Assembly: GCA_028583405.1 (NCBI GenBank)
Contig: CM053264.1
Coordinates: 7,754,530-7,818,529, forward strand
Reading direction: 5' to 3'
Origin: Pogonophryne albipinna
Taxonomy: Eukaryota; Chordata; Actinopteri; Perciformes; Artedidraconidae
Length of the DNA stretch: 64,000 nt
Shown here one piece after another: positions 50,357 through 62,453 of this stretch; the stretch's first letter is position 1, and every line of letters begins with the position of its first letter. Below the pieces are notes generated by a model. It was not told the origin of the DNA, did no database searches, and saw nothing but the letters and a program-made list of their open reading frames with translations. A program made the translations under genes and the position numbers.

Positions 50357-52000
50357 ATGGCTTCCGAGTGCACTCAAGAGACAATTCTGAACTTTCTAAA
50401 GCAGAACGGGGGCAAAGTGAAAAACGCCGATTTGATTGCGCATTTTAAAGCCGTATTCCCGGAGGAGCCGGAGAAGAAAGCGGCTGCCCGTCAGACATTT
50501 AAAAATAACGTTGACAAGATTGCTTTTGTGAAAAGTGAGAGTGGAGTTAAATATGTCTGCGTGAAGAAGAAGTTTCTCGGTTCGGAGAAGGAGCAGCTGA
50601 GTGTTACCGAGGACGAGGCGGTGACGGTAGGCCTACACACGTTACATCCAGAGGAACTAGTTCACCGTTATTATACCGCAGGTGCACCACACGGCACGCA
50701 GGCTCGTGCTGATGACGCGGCGGACTCAGCCCTGCACACACCTGGCTCAGGTTACGGAAATGACAGCCAGGTTAGAGTTCCGCATGTTTTCCCCTCTGAA
50801 ACTATTCACCCGGACATAACAGCCGACAACAAAAACAAGTGTCGAGAGTTTGTTTGTACAGGTGAGATGGGTAACAGAGGAAGCATCAAAAGAGAGAAGT
50901 CCAGGAAGGAGCAGGAGAGAAATGCGCCTCACGTCCCTGAGATATCAGTGATTGAAGCATCGCCTCTCCCGGCAGAGGGGCCTGTGTTCACCCTGCCTGG
51001 GCCTGTACACACTGCTCCTCTCAGAGACACTCTGTCCCCGGAGGGCCTGCAGAAGCAGTCTGATGAAGAGGAGGAGGTTGAAGGTCAGTCAGACACACAC
51101 AGTTTGTCTGGCAGTGAAGGGGAAGTCAGCCCCCAAGGCAGCCGGGAACACTTCATCCAGGTGATGATGAGCAGCTCCCCCCAGGGAAGGCACAGCATGG
51201 TGTTACGCAACTCTGTCTACCTGTCCTCCAGGAGTGATGGGGACTCGGCCTCCTCAGGCATGGACGACGAAAGCAGGACGTCAGTGACCCTTGACCCGCT
51301 GGAGCACGAGTGGATGATGTGTTCTTCAGATGGGGAGTGGGGCAGCTTGTCCCAGCTCCTCTCCACGGATCCCAGCCTGGTCCTTAAGAAGGACTTTGTC
51401 TCCGGGTTCACCTGCCTGCACTGGGCGGCCAAGCAAGACAAGCCTGAGCTCATAGCACTCATCATCAACTTCGCCAAACAGTACCATGTTCCCATCAGTG
51501 TTGATATTCGCTCCAACACAGGCTACACACCACTGCACATCGCTGCCATGCACAACCACATGGAGGTGGTGAAGCTGCTGGTGGGGGCCTACAGTGCAGA
51601 CGTGGAGATCAGGGACTACAGCGGGAAGAAGGCCTGCCAGTACCTCACTGACAACGTGAGCCTGGACATACGGGACATCATAGGAGCGTACGAGGATTCT
51701 GAGTCAACGAACGCAGAGAATAGAGATGGAGGCCGCTGGAGGTTCTCCAAGGTTCTCCAGTCCAAGCCCCTCAAACTGCTCACCCCCCACGATGATGACT
51801 GTGTGGATGGAGAGGGTCGACCCAGACAGAAGGTGGTCCGCAGGAAGTCTTCCCTCAGCAGGATGAAGCCCAGGCTGCAGAAGCTGCGCAACAGAGCATC
51901 GCAGATCGTCCACAGCACGACGTTCCACGACCCCGAGGAGATGGAGGACTCTGGGAGAAGGTCCTTTAGGTCCAGACCCAAGACAAGTTTCTTTGGCTGA
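50357..52000 (+). CDS. sowahc: Sosondowah ankyrin-repeat family protein, SOWAHC-like, intronless
   Basis: A single 547-codon exon; the ATG at 50357 is in tacaATGG context and TGA is at 51998-52000. Human SOWAHC is also a single exon of about 525 residues. The N-terminus (ETILNFLKQNGGKVKNADLI through KYVCVKKKF, residues 8-72) is the SOWAH winged-helix-like domain. A low-complexity acidic/serine linker follows. The signature LEHEWMMCSSDGEW (about 314) precedes ankyrin repeats (GFTCLHWAAKQDK about 347, GYTPLHIAAMHNHMEVVKLL about 389, DYSGKKACQYL about 420). The tail is basic (KVVRRKSSLSRMKPRLQKLR). The molecular function of the family is poorly known. Assignment to SOWAHC rather than SOWAHB or SOWAHA rests on intronless structure and length, so the paralogue is less certain than the family. 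Confidence 0.85.
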   Translation: MASECTQETILNFLKQNGGKVKNADLIAHFKAVFPEEPEKKAAARQTFKNNVDKIAFVKSESGVKYVCVKKKFLGSEKEQLSVTEDEAVTVGLHTLHPEELVHRYYTAGAPHGTQARADDAADSALHTPGSGYGNDSQVRVPHVFPSETIHPDITADNKNKCREFVCTGEMGNRGSIKREKSRKEQERNAPHVPEISVIEASPLPAEGPVFTLPGPVHTAPLRDTLSPEGLQKQSDEEEEVEGQSDTHSLSGSEGEVSPQGSREHFIQVMMSSSPQGRHSMVLRNSVYLSSRSDGDSASSGMDDESRTSVTLDPLEHEWMMCSSDGEWGSLSQLLSTDPSLVLKKDFVSGFTCLHWAAKQDKPELIALIINFAKQYHVPISVDIRSNTGYTPLHIAAMHNHMEVVKLLVGAYSADVEIRDYSGKKACQYLTDNVSLDIRDIIGAYEDSESTNAENRDGGRWRFSKVLQSKPLKLLTPHDDDCVDGEGRPRQKVVRRKSSLSRMKPRLQKLRNRASQIVHSTTFHDPEEMEDSGRRSFRSRPKTSFFG

Positions 52001-53517
52001 GACCAGGGGGGGCACAGGGAGGCGACAGGTAACGCACACAGTGACAACAGTGGTTTACAGTAACAGACAGAACAGACTATACGTTTTGAGCTGGGGTAAA
52101 GCTCATAATTACATACATGCATATGTATTTACTATCACAATGCAATCATTTTGATGCAAAATACTTAAAAATCAATCAAAAACTAGGCTAATAAATGATC
52201 AGTTTGCATCAATAGGATGTGAAGTACCTTTTCCCCCTCTTATTTATGATGGAAATACTCTTTGCAGCAACAGTGCACTAAGAACTCACTCCTGTCAGTC
52301 ACTGTAGCCTGTATCGATGCACCATACTTTAAATGCTCATAGTGTTAATCAGTGAAGGCTGATAACAGATGCTGAAGAGTGCATGGTTTGTGCCTCCAGG
52401 TCCGCTGACACTAGAGCCTCCTGACCTTCAGTCTGTTATCTGCAGGAATATGTGTGCGTCATCATTACAGGGGCCATTTGACTTAACATACTGTAATCTG
52501 TCCCGAGGATGATTTTTAAAGCATGCCTGTAACTATTTGGACCAAAATGACGTTTAAAGCCTCAGCTCTGTGGGCAAAGTCATGTTAATATCCTTTCCCA
52601 ACATTTAGTCTCCAATTTGAGGGTTAAAAAAAAGTTCCAGTCCTCTGCTGGAAGTACTAAAGCCATCTGTGGAATAATCCTCCGCACAGCACTGGCGTTT
52701 ACAAATGGTTTACTGAGCGGGAATGTACAGTATGGTACAAGTTGTTTAACACATGTGTACAGCATGAGGTGGTTTATAGATCCAGACTGGATCAAAGCAG
52801 CTTGCACAGCAGCATCAGGTTGTCAACATAGGAGTCATCGGACACATATCTCTAACAGTGATGGTGTGTGAGGATGGGAGCTTTCTACATTTGTCAGTGT
52901 TTAAACTAAAGAGTTTATTGTTATGTTAGCCACTCCTTTGCCTGTGTAACCACACGTTAAAATCTCTCAACCTTTTCAGTGTTTACAACGAGCGTTTTAA
53001 CGTGTTGGAGGGATGTTACATCCTTTAAATAAGGATAAAATAATGAACTGTACAATTAAACTGCTATTAATGTTGCTTCCTGTAAAACCACAATGATCGC
53101 TAAATCTGGCTATAACTATATATTCAGTATTTGGTCTGTTAGCGGACTTAAACCCTCCAGGAATATTTGTTGTGTGTATTTAAAAAGTGTAAAATATTGA
53201 CAGTACGACTCAGTACGCCGCTGCTCACTGTCTCATTGTTATTAAGTTATACATGAACAAATCCGGTGTGTGTCTACAGTTAACCTCACATTATTTGTTG
53301 TCGTCATTCATCTCGGTACTGTATCTTATTTTTTCCAAAATCAAAATGGCATCTTTAATCTTTTTGTATTCCAGCTTTGCACATTTGTATACAAACCGCT
53401 AATAGATTTAATTTGCACATTGTGATCTGCTACAAAAGTTTTACTTTTAAATTACAAAACTACTTGTACTGGTACAATAGGGGTCATTTTAATTATGTTT
53501 TACTCTGATTTAATAAA
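52001..53517 (+). other. sowahc: sowahc-like 3' untranslated region
   Basis: AT-rich, without a convincing frame. The AATAAA at 53512-53517 is a candidate poly(A) signal, implying about 1.5 kb of UTR. The end is inferred. Confidence 0.4.
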
Positions 53518-54952
53518 TAATACTGTACATCAGTGCAAATCTATAAAAGACTTGTCTGATTTAATTCTTTTTTGGTTGCAAATGTAAACATATGGATCAC
53601 TCTTAATGTCACCTAAAATCTTCACTTACTAGCTTTATAATTAACTTATTTGAAAGCTGCAGAAACAGTTTACTTGGAGAACATTTAGTTAGATCAATAT
53701 TGTCATAACACAAACAAATACATCCAGAATGTGAGTTAACGGCAAACAAACCGTTTTCAGTTCAGCCACTAGATGGCAGTGCAGTGGAGGAGTCCTCTAA
53801 TCTCTGCTGCTGCACTTAGTGCCCGTTTGTGTTGAATGAAGGCTTTTCATTGTGTCCTAAACTCTCCCACAGGGCACTCAAATCCCCAAAACTCCACGTT
53901 TGTCTTAAGGGAAATCTGAGCAGGACTGTGAGGAATGATGTAGGCATTTTTTCTCTGGGGGGGGGGTCGTGGAAATGTGCAATAATTGGAGTGAAGTTCT
54001 TGGCAGAGGCAGCCAGAGGCAGAGCAGTTCCTCGTAGATGTTTCTAGAGAGAGAGAAGCCTGGGTCGACTCTTAGCTCACAAAGGTTTCCCTGTCATCAT
54101 GTTTCTGTCTGCTCTCAGGATTAGTCTCTGCACCAAATCCTCTTTGCTGTTATTCCACAAGCAGGCCAACTGCTAAGTGACTGCTTAGCCAAAACTAACA
54201 AATATATCTATAACCTAAAATCTAGCTGGATAGGTTTGGTATTACTAATTTCAGATAGATTGTTAAACCATAAGAAATAGCCACAAAATGAGGTCTCAAG
54301 CAGCATTTTAAAAGAGGCACATCGAAACATCAAACCTGCAAAATAAATTAGAGGATAAAATAGTTTATATATAACACATTTAAATAACTTCAGATTTCTG
54401 GGAGTCTTCAAGGCTCTGTTTATTAACCAGGTAATACATTGGACAATCTGTTGGTATACTATGTACAATACAACCCAGTGGAAAAAGGCATGAATCACAG
54501 TGATCATTGTAAACCATTTGTGCGCATTATAATCAATAAATTAGACATTTGATTAAAATACATTCCAAAGGTGATACACAGTCAAATGTTAGTCATTTGG
54601 CATCTCAAGCATTGAACCGTACCACAGTATAAACCATAATAATACTATCATTCAATATCCTTCCTCTTATTATTATTATTATTATCTGCATTTATATAAC
54701 AGTTGATCATTTTTAAGGTCATTAAAGTAATGGTGAATCTTCAAGTTATTTCAGTTTTATTTCTAAACATTTCTACCAGAGCATCAGCGCTTACTTTAAC
54801 ACAACATAGATAGTGTGCGCGACAGTTAGCATTAGCATCTGTGTCCTACATGATGGGACAAAAGTGCTTTTCAAGTTTGGCTGCCGTGAAAGCTTCAAAG
54901 GCACGTGTGTGTGTGTGGAGCTCCCTGTGGGGGGGGGGGGGGGTTAGACCTC
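53518..54952. other. Intergenic between convergent sowahc-like and dhrsx genes
   Basis: Contents are non-coding. An AATAAA on the minus strand (54756-54761) lies about 190 bases past the dhrsx stop and is a good candidate for its poly(A) signal. There is an (ATT)n tract at about 54667-54685 and a G15 run at 54929-54943 inside the dhrsx 3'UTR. Confidence 0.5.
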
Positions 54953-57900
54953 CTAAAGGCCCACCAGCTCGCAGCTCTTCTTCCACAGCTCGGCCTGCAG
55001 CTCAGAGTCGTACGACAGGGGGGAGGACTGCCTCTTCTCCCCGTTGTACAGGTAACACCCCCCCACCCCCTCCATCTCAGAGGCGGCCACAGCGTAGACG
55101 GAGATGGACGCTCCCTCTGCCGGAGTCTGAGGTAGGAAACCGTGATCAGAAAAATTAGACACTGGTAATATTGTAAACTTAACATCATGTGTTGTTTTCC
55201 TCGCTGTACCCTGAACAGGATCTTGGCCACAGGTTTCTTCATGGCCTGAGCGAGGCTCCACAGGTTGTCGTACAGCGCCGTGTCCACCATGCCAGGGTCC
55301 ACGGCGTTGGCGATCACCGGGAACCCCCCCACCATCATCTGCTCCTGCAGGTAGTAGGTGAAGAGGACCAGGGCCAGTTTGCTCTGCGAGTAGGCCCCAT
55401 GGGAGCTGTAGCAGATTCTGGGGGGGGGGGGGGGGGGGGGGTTTTAGAGAAAAACAGATAAAGCTTGGGGTGTGAGTTTAAAAAGTCTGATGTCATACCT
55501 CCTGTTTAGGTCGTCCAGTTGCACCACCCCTGCGTAGTGAGTAGCGGAGGACATGTTGATGATCCTGGAGCAGCAGCCCCCCCGCCCGGACCTCTTCAGG
55601 GTGTCCAGCAGCAGGTTGGTCAGCAGGAAGTGGCCCAGGTAGTTGAGCTCAAAGTGGAACTCAAAGCCGTCCTCAGTGTTCCTCTCAGGCACCATCATGG
55701 TCCCCGCTGCAGCACACAGAGGACAGGTTAGTGCCAATTTGTTATAATGGATACTGTGACCCCCCCCAACCCCTGCAGTGCACCCTACCATTGTTCACCA
55801 GCACGTGGAGCGGGAGGCGGCGCTGTTTGAACGCCTGGGCAAAGTTCCGCACCGACTTCAGCGAGGTGAGGTCTATGTAGACAAACTCAGCTGTGAACAC
55901 AAAGCCACACAACACAGGATTGATTATGGGTGCGAAAACCTAACGTTAAAGTAACAAAGGTGTCTACAGCTATGTTCAGGATTGCTCTCTGGGTAAGTGA
56001 TCTCTCCATGTGGATAAAAAGAAGAGGACGCGAGATATCATGTCTCCTGTTGCCCTGGGCTCATGTCCTCTGTACATCTTTATTTAGATACTGGCTATAA
56101 CACAAACCTATTTCTCTCATATAAAGCTTTACTAGTGGTTATAAAAGCTTATACAATGTACATTTCCCCTCTGTGGGACTAATAAAGGTATTCTGATATT
56201 CATTATTAATATTCAAACGGGGCCTAATGTTTTATATTATTAGTAAGGATTTGATGGCTGTTTTCATAACTGAAACTATCCAGACTGCAGTTATTTAAAC
56301 CTTTGTAATCTGCATTGATGTGTTGGACAGAGACGTTACCTTTCCCCTCGCATCCTTCCTCCTTGATCCTCCTGACGGCGGCGGCCCCCTCCTCCTTCTC
56401 GTTCCCAGCTGGAGGTGATGGAGATCACAGAGGGTGGGTGTCCAGCACAAATTAACTCGCGCACAATGACTAACGCTCATCTGTTTACAGTACTACCTAT
56501 TAAAGATGTTCACTACACAAGGTAGGCTGCGGCCAAACTCTTTGAAACATTGTAAATGTAGAAATAGCTGCACTGAAGAGATGTAGTTAACATGTATTAA
56601 GGGGTAGCAGATCGATGTAATGAGGCTAGAGGAATGTGAATGGACAGTAGCATACCTATGATAACATGCATGCCAAGGCTGGCCAGGTGTCTCGCTGTCT
56701 CATAACCCATCCCTCTGGTCCCCCCCGTCACAATGGCCACCCTTCCATCCTGCCTGGGTAAGACTGTAGGAGGAGAGAGCACCACAGCATTATGAAGCCT
56801 GCATTTACCTGCTTTTCTGGAGTCTAACAATATGTTATACAATCAAAATGTATTCAAAGAGAAGCAACAATAAAGGAACATATGGACATCAACCAGTCAG
56901 GCACATTTTGAAAACAAAATCTTTACTTTTTTTTAACATTTCCTTCACATCATAAAAGTGCCAGTGTTCTGCAAAGCAAGTCATTTGTCAAACTCTGCCA
57001 TTGATAGGGTTTGCAATATGTATATACAGTACAAAATCCAGCCCCAAATGATACAAAGTTCAGTCAAAGAGCCTAATTCTTTTTTTAATATTCCTAATTG
57101 ATTACATAATAATAAAGATATCCCAGCTGCTTCTGCTGTTTATTTCCATTAACTACATTTTCTGTACAGACTTAGTAAAATCCAAAATAAGTTATTTTAA
57201 TAGATATTTTAGGTATTTGGTAATATACCAAAAATAATGTGGGAAATGAGAACTTTGATCTGATGATAGCACAAGATGAAAAGCAGATTACTTAAACCAT
57301 TAGGATTCATCCAGACATTGAAGTGATGACAATCTTCTTATCTGAAACATTTTAAAGATATGCAACAAGGCATTTCCCCACAGTGTATTAATAGTGTGCA
57401 GGGAGTCACCAGCACTCTTTAGCAAACAGTCATTCCACCGGCGGACCGAGACTACAGTTTCCTTCCCAAACATTATCCAAGTCATCCTCACAGGGCTCAG
57501 GCTCATAGTAGCTCCGCGAGTTCTCGTACAGGAAGACCTGGTGATCCACTAAAGCTGGAGCTATGCGGTTCCTCTTCCCACACAGAACAGTCCCAGAGGA
57601 GCTCAGCAGCCGGTGGCATGGCACACTGGTGGCGGGAACACACCAGTACTTCTGCAGCACCTTGGGGAGGGTGGGGAACAAGAGAGCATGGCTGGACCAC
57701 CACAGCAGAGGGTCTTCATTCAGACCCAGGACTCTCTGTGATTTGTAGTTGCTCAGCTCCTCCACCACCTGTGCGTGCAGCTCCTCCTGGCTCTGGTCTG
57801 CATCGGACTGACAGAATATGGCGGCCAAAGGGTTCTCTTGGGTTGCGCTGCCGGCGGACTCTCTGTGAGGCTTTTTGCTCGGTGGCTCGTCAGACACCAC

Positions 57901-60900
57901 GGAGAAATCTTCAACGCATGGCCGCTCTCCAATCTGCTTCTCGAGGATTGCTTTCGCCTCCTCTATGATGTTACTCTCCACCTTGGAGCGCTCCTGTGTG
58001 GACAGGAAAGGAAGCTTTTTGTACCGGGGATCCAGGAACGTAGCGATGTTCAGGAACGTTGAGATTTCTTGTGACAGCTGTGTGTTTTGTGAATAAGTGC
58101 TTGATAGGACCTTTGCTATGACTTCTTTGGCCATGCCGATCTCTTTGAGGTCCCCTTCATTGACCTTAAGGGTGGTGTTCAACAACATATGAAGCACCGG
58201 CCTGACCATGCTAATTGTTGGGTACCTGCAGGAAGTAAACATATTTGCCACTACTTTAAAAGGCTGGAGCACTTCAATTAAGCCCTCTAAAAAGGTCCAG
58301 TCAGGGCCATCGAAGCTGAAATGATGGCTGCTGGAGCCCTCGATCAGTGTTGCAGTTACAGCCACCTGTTGCTCCTTCAGTCTTTGTAGCATCGCCAACG
58401 TGGCCAACCAAGACCTGCCCCTGTCTGTGATGAGTGGGCACTGAGCGAGGCCATGCTGCTTCTGTCTCTCCCTCAGCAGGTAGATTGTCGGTCCTCTAAA
58501 GTGATCAACAAGTTTGCTGCAACTTCCCAAAAAGCTGTCGACTCGCGGCAGCTGGAGCGCTTCATCCATGGCGCGATTGACGGTGTGTCCAAGACAAGGC
58601 ATTTCTACTGACAGCTCCAGGAGAGAGCATGCTTTCACTATGTCCACAGAACCATTGGTGGTGGCCCCAATGACTTTATGAGTTATCCCCCATTCAACAA
58701 AAGTTTCATACATCGCTCTGGTGATGTTCTCAGCTGTGTTGTCGTCCTGCACTTCAAACGTTTTAAGGCACTTGTTGGTCATGGAGAAACCAGTTGCACT
58801 GTTGTGATTAACTGAATGCATTGAGAGGGAAATGTATGTCCTGTTCTGGGTTTGGCTTTGCCAGAGGTCTGTAGTGACCCCACAATTCAGAACCCCAGCA
58901 AGCTCATTAAACACCATGTCCCGGGTTCGGCAGTACATCTGAGGAAGCATCTTCAGTGCCAGGTCGCTCTTGCTCGGTGGGGAGTATCCAGGATCGACGG
59001 TGCTCATCAAGGTCTTGAAAGTAGGCTCTTCCACTACAGATACAGGGTACAACCCCTCGCAGATGAAGTTGATGACAGCTATTGTCAGATCATTATGTCG
59101 TCTGTTTTCATAGTTTAGGTTCTGCCTTAGGTTGGTGTCCTGGGATGGTTGCTGAACGTGTGTTCCTGTAGGCTCGGTCTTTATCCTGGAGAATGCTGTG
59201 GCAAACGCCTCGCGCATCTGATCCGTGTTGCTCTTCACAAACTCACTGAACTCCACAGGGTGGTTCTTCTCAAGGTGGTACGAAAGATTGGACGTGTTTC
59301 CAGAGTAAGCTATTTGACTCATACATACTCGACAGTATATTCGTTTCCAGTGCAGAATGCAGCCATCTGCATCTGTGTCGAAGCCAAAGTATTTCCAGAC
59401 TTTGCTTTTTGCCCGTGGGTGTGCGACCAGATTGAGGCCAGAGCATGAAGGTCCTGAACTTTTACCCTCCATGGGTTCCTTTGGTTAGCAATCCACTTGG
59501 ATGCCTTCACTTACTGAGCACCTAACAAGAATAGTGAAATAGACATTTGAGGATGTTGATTAGACATTCTAGCTATTTGTGAAGCTATGCTGACTGAAAT
59601 GGGATTTTGTAATCCATCAGAAATGTTAACATGCACACAAGAAACTTGATTACAGTGATCGATCAGATTAAGCCAGAATATCAGAGAACTTGGGGAATTG
59701 TTCAAAACTTCACATTAGACATCAGGAAGGAGGATTCATTACATCATTACAGGACCGTAGCTCGGTGTACATAATAAACTGGCAACTAGTGTTAATTTAG
59801 TTTTAGTCTTAGTCCTGTGTTACATTTCCTTTTTAGTTTTAGTCATATTTAGTCACCTTCACCCTGTTTTTATTTAGTCAAGTTTTAGTCGACTAAAAGT
59901 CTGAGCATTTTAGTCTTATTTTAGTCGACTAAAACAGTAAACATTTTAGTCAAGATTTAGTCGACTAAAGGTCTGAGCATTTTAGTCTTATTTTAGTCAA
60001 AGAAAACTAATTATTTCAGTCTACTTGTTGTCAATGAAAACTGTTGAGTCTTTTTTAGTCATCAGATTATATAGAACATTTCAGTCAAACTAGTCTAGCC
60101 AAAACCAATAATTTGTCATTTTAGTATATATAAATAAATAGGATTATATCTTGTCCTTATTTGATGAAAAACACAGGTTGAATGATTAAGAAGCTTTGCA
60201 GAGAGTATCTGGTCAGGTTTGTGGTGTTTTTACCTGTGTTATGGCCACATTGCTTCCCTTCTGATGAAACAATGCATTCGCTTTTTTCCCTCCGCCTCAT
60301 TGTAGCGAAAATGGGCCCAAATATCACATCGTTTCTTTCTCCCAAGCAGTGGTGGCTTTAGACTTTTTCGTTGTCAGTCATTTTGACGGACAGGATCGTC
60401 ACATTTCCGTGATAATCCATTATTACCCGTCGAGTGCACAATTTATCACTCACTCGCGCTGACGGGGGGGTATTCGGTTAACGCGAGTGCGACCACTGCT
60501 CCCAAGCCCTGTTGTTGCCATTTTATTTTCTGTTCAATAAGGTTAGTTAGACCATGAGTTAGACCCGAGTCTTCCTGACAGTTCACAGTGTGCCGCTGCC
60601 CGGTGTAATTCAAATCTACTGCCGCGCGCAGCACAGACACACAGCTGCTGCCCTGCCGCAGCACCGGAAATGGAACTGCTGGGAGAAAAACTGACTATCA
60701 GAGATGTAACGTTATCTTTGATAATATTTCGTCTCCTCATTTTTCGTCAACGAAAGTAAAGAGAGATTTTGGCATAGTTTTTATTTAGTAAACTACATTT
60801 GTCTCGTCACTTTTCGTCAACGATATTGCATGATGATTTCGTTACAGTTATTGTTTACTGCCATCGGTGCCGTCACGTCATCATCTCGTTTTCGTCATGG

Positions 60901-62453
60901 AAAAAAAGGTCGTTGACGAACATATTTCGTCATAGTTTTAGTCAACGAAATTAACACTACTGGCAACTGAGTTTATTTAAGAAGGTTTAATAACTTTATG
61001 GAAAGTCAGTTATGAGACATTGAATTGGATTTGATTAAGTGCATGCAGAAACAGTTTAAGAGGGTAGTTCAACATTTGGATAAATATGCAAATGTACTTT
61101 CTTAACAAAAGTTGGATGAGACATTCATTTCATTCTGCAGTTTCTGGGCTAAGATGACCATCTTTTGGGTGCACCTGAAGAGCCAGGCAGAACAACTGGA
61201 ATGTTTGCTTCATTTATTCACACACGATCTAGCAGTCATGATGCTGGATATTCCATAAAAACACCAAGAATGCAGGAAATCGCCTTATAACTTTTAAATA
61301 GCCGGCATTCTTTGTAAGATTACGAGCGTATAAAGCTCCTCTCAATCCATTTCACAGTCTGGGGACACAATGGTCCTTTTTCTCTGTGTATTGATCCCTT
61401 TCTACCATCACATGCTCTTACGCAAAATACTCCGAACTCAAAACAACATCACACTGAGTGTCTAATACTACAAGATAGCAGCTAACAAAGTGTTCATTGT
61501 TTTCAGTGTTTTGATCCACTCACTAGGAAATAAACTTCAGTTAAAAGTCAGTTGTTTGTTTTATAGTGATATATACAGTATATGTTACAGGTAAAAACAT
61601 TAGTTTTAGAAGTGTTTGCATACGAGCACTATATCAATATCAGAAAATATCCTTATCCATATTGTTAATGTATTTTTAAGACTTACTTGAGCTTTTCTTA
61701 ATATACACATCAGACATTTATGACCAACAATGGTCCACAATGGACCAACCTATTTTGGGTGACATGAGATATTTGTATCTTTACTGAAAATATGTGATTC
61801 ATAATTATGAATGGAAGCATGCTATCTAGACTAGAGCACTTGTATTAGACAGTATGGCAGTGACATGCATTTATAGAGTCTCACCAAACTCTTTTAAGAA
61901 AAGCAACAATTTAGTATTAGCTTGTTATGCCTTTTGAAAGTAAAAAAATAAACATTATGGAAATCTGGTTTTATAATTTGTAATAGTTAGAGATTACACA
62001 TACATGATCCTTCTGCAGTGGCGTTTTACAGATTTGGTCCACATGGTTTCTGTTATTGTTTTCATAGAAGAATAGAATAAACTAACGTTATAACAAGTGA
62101 ACGACACCTCGTCATTTATTCAGATGGATGCCGAAATCATTAGAAGACACCATTATTACATTTTAATAACTCAGGATCCATCAACTATGTTTTTTTGTAG
62201 ATTAAATTAGATAATCTATTTGTAAATTGTCGCATTTATAACGGAGTCCGGAATAGAAACCGAACGTACTATAACTAGCTGAAATATACAAAACAAATAT
62301 ATAACGTTAGATTTGCAGGAAGCAGACATTTTTAAGATATAATTTGACCTGACCTGGTAGTGTAAAAGACTTGTTGAACATCTGATAGATGAGGACTTTA
62401 ACTCCGCACAGATAGAGCCGCAGCAGAGGCAGCAGCACTGACAGCAGCCACAT
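54953..62453 (-). CDS. dhrsx: Dhrsx, short-chain dehydrogenase/reductase (polyprenol/dolichol pathway)
   Basis: Coding exons in transcript order: 62453-62354, 56763-56656, 56408-56340, 55890-55789, 55706-55499, 55417-55210, 55126-54953 (TAG). Phases join to 322 residues (human 330). The N-terminus MWLLSVLLPLLRLYLCGVKV is a hydrophobic signal anchor. The Rossmann motif follows in RVAIVTGGTRGMGYETARHL (TGxxxGxG). Then LVNNAG, the catalytic serine in MSSATHY, and the YxxxK motif in YSQSK. The C-terminus is YLYNGEKRQSS...WKKSCELVGL. Human DHRSX has been reported to oxidise polyprenol and reduce dolichal in dolichol synthesis; that role is known for the human protein and inferred here. Intron 1 (56764-62353) contains zbed1. 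The exon 6 acceptor follows a run of about 22 C. Confidence 0.93.
57430..59472 (-). CDS. zbed1: Zbed1 (DREF homologue), domesticated hAT transposase, nested in dhrsx intron 1
   Basis: Intronless 680-codon frame (human ZBED1 694). The N-terminus after residue 12 is nearly identical to human ZBED1: LNLVAHPRAKSKVWKYFGFD, then the BED zinc finger with Cys47, Cys50 (YCRVC) and His66, His71 (YHLEKNH). A hAT RNase H-like core follows (CGVTTDLW about 200, TLAMLQRLKEQQ, YPTISMVRPVLHMLLNTTLK). The C-terminal hAT dimerisation region reads LNEDPLLWWSSHALLFPTLP KVLQKYWCVPAT. Human ZBED1 binds promoters of ribosomal-protein and proliferation genes as a nuclear factor. No transposon termini flank it. A pyrimidine-rich acceptor (tgctcag, exon start about 59513) lies 41 bases before the ATG, so a spliced upstream leader is likely, possibly shared with dhrsx. 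AATAAA on the minus strand at 57139-57144 is a candidate poly(A) signal. Confidence 0.93.
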   Translation of the reverse strand: MEGKSSGPSCSGLNLVAHPRAKSKVWKYFGFDTDADGCILHWKRIYCRVCMSQIAYSGNTSNLSYHLEKNHPVEFSEFVKSNTDQMREAFATAFSRIKTEPTGTHVQQPSQDTNLRQNLNYENRRHNDLTIAVINFICEGLYPVSVVEEPTFKTLMSTVDPGYSPPSKSDLALKMLPQMYCRTRDMVFNELAGVLNCGVTTDLWQSQTQNRTYISLSMHSVNHNSATGFSMTNKCLKTFEVQDDNTAENITRAMYETFVEWGITHKVIGATTNGSVDIVKACSLLELSVEMPCLGHTVNRAMDEALQLPRVDSFLGSCSKLVDHFRGPTIYLLRERQKQHGLAQCPLITDRGRSWLATLAMLQRLKEQQVAVTATLIEGSSSHHFSFDGPDWTFLEGLIEVLQPFKVVANMFTSCRYPTISMVRPVLHMLLNTTLKVNEGDLKEIGMAKEVIAKVLSSTYSQNTQLSQEISTFLNIATFLDPRYKKLPFLSTQERSKVESNIIEEAKAILEKQIGERPCVEDFSVVSDEPPSKKPHRESAGSATQENPLAAIFCQSDADQSQEELHAQVVEELSNYKSQRVLGLNEDPLLWWSSHALLFPTLPKVLQKYWCVPATSVPCHRLLSSSGTVLCGKRNRIAPALVDHQVFLYENSRSYYEPEPCEDDLDNVWEGNCSLGPPVE
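59787..60959. mobile_element. hAT-type MITE with 8-bp target-site duplication
   Basis: Terminal inverted repeats TAGTGTTAATTT / AAATTAACACTA are flanked by perfect 8-bp direct repeats CTGGCAAC (59779-59786 and 60960-60967). An 8-bp duplication is diagnostic of the hAT superfamily. The 1,173-bp interior has no transposase. Its left part is an array of ttttagtc / TTTAGTCGACTAAA palindromic units, and its right part has tcgtcaacga units. It sits in dhrsx intron 1, about 270 bases upstream of the zbed1 leader acceptor. Confidence 0.9.
60968..62353. other. dhrsx: dhrsx intron 1, first part
   Basis: AT-rich intronic DNA, without repeat termini or exons that I can support. Confidence 0.4.

Noticed and set aside
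52580..52871. Overlapping short frames in the sowahc-like 3' region
   Set aside because: They lie within the AT-rich UTR before the AATAAA and have no protein signature.
57430..59472. zbed1 as a free hAT transposon insertion
   Set aside because: No inverted termini or 8-bp duplication flank it, the N-terminus is nearly identical to human ZBED1, and its position in dhrsx intron 1 matches human. It is a domesticated gene.
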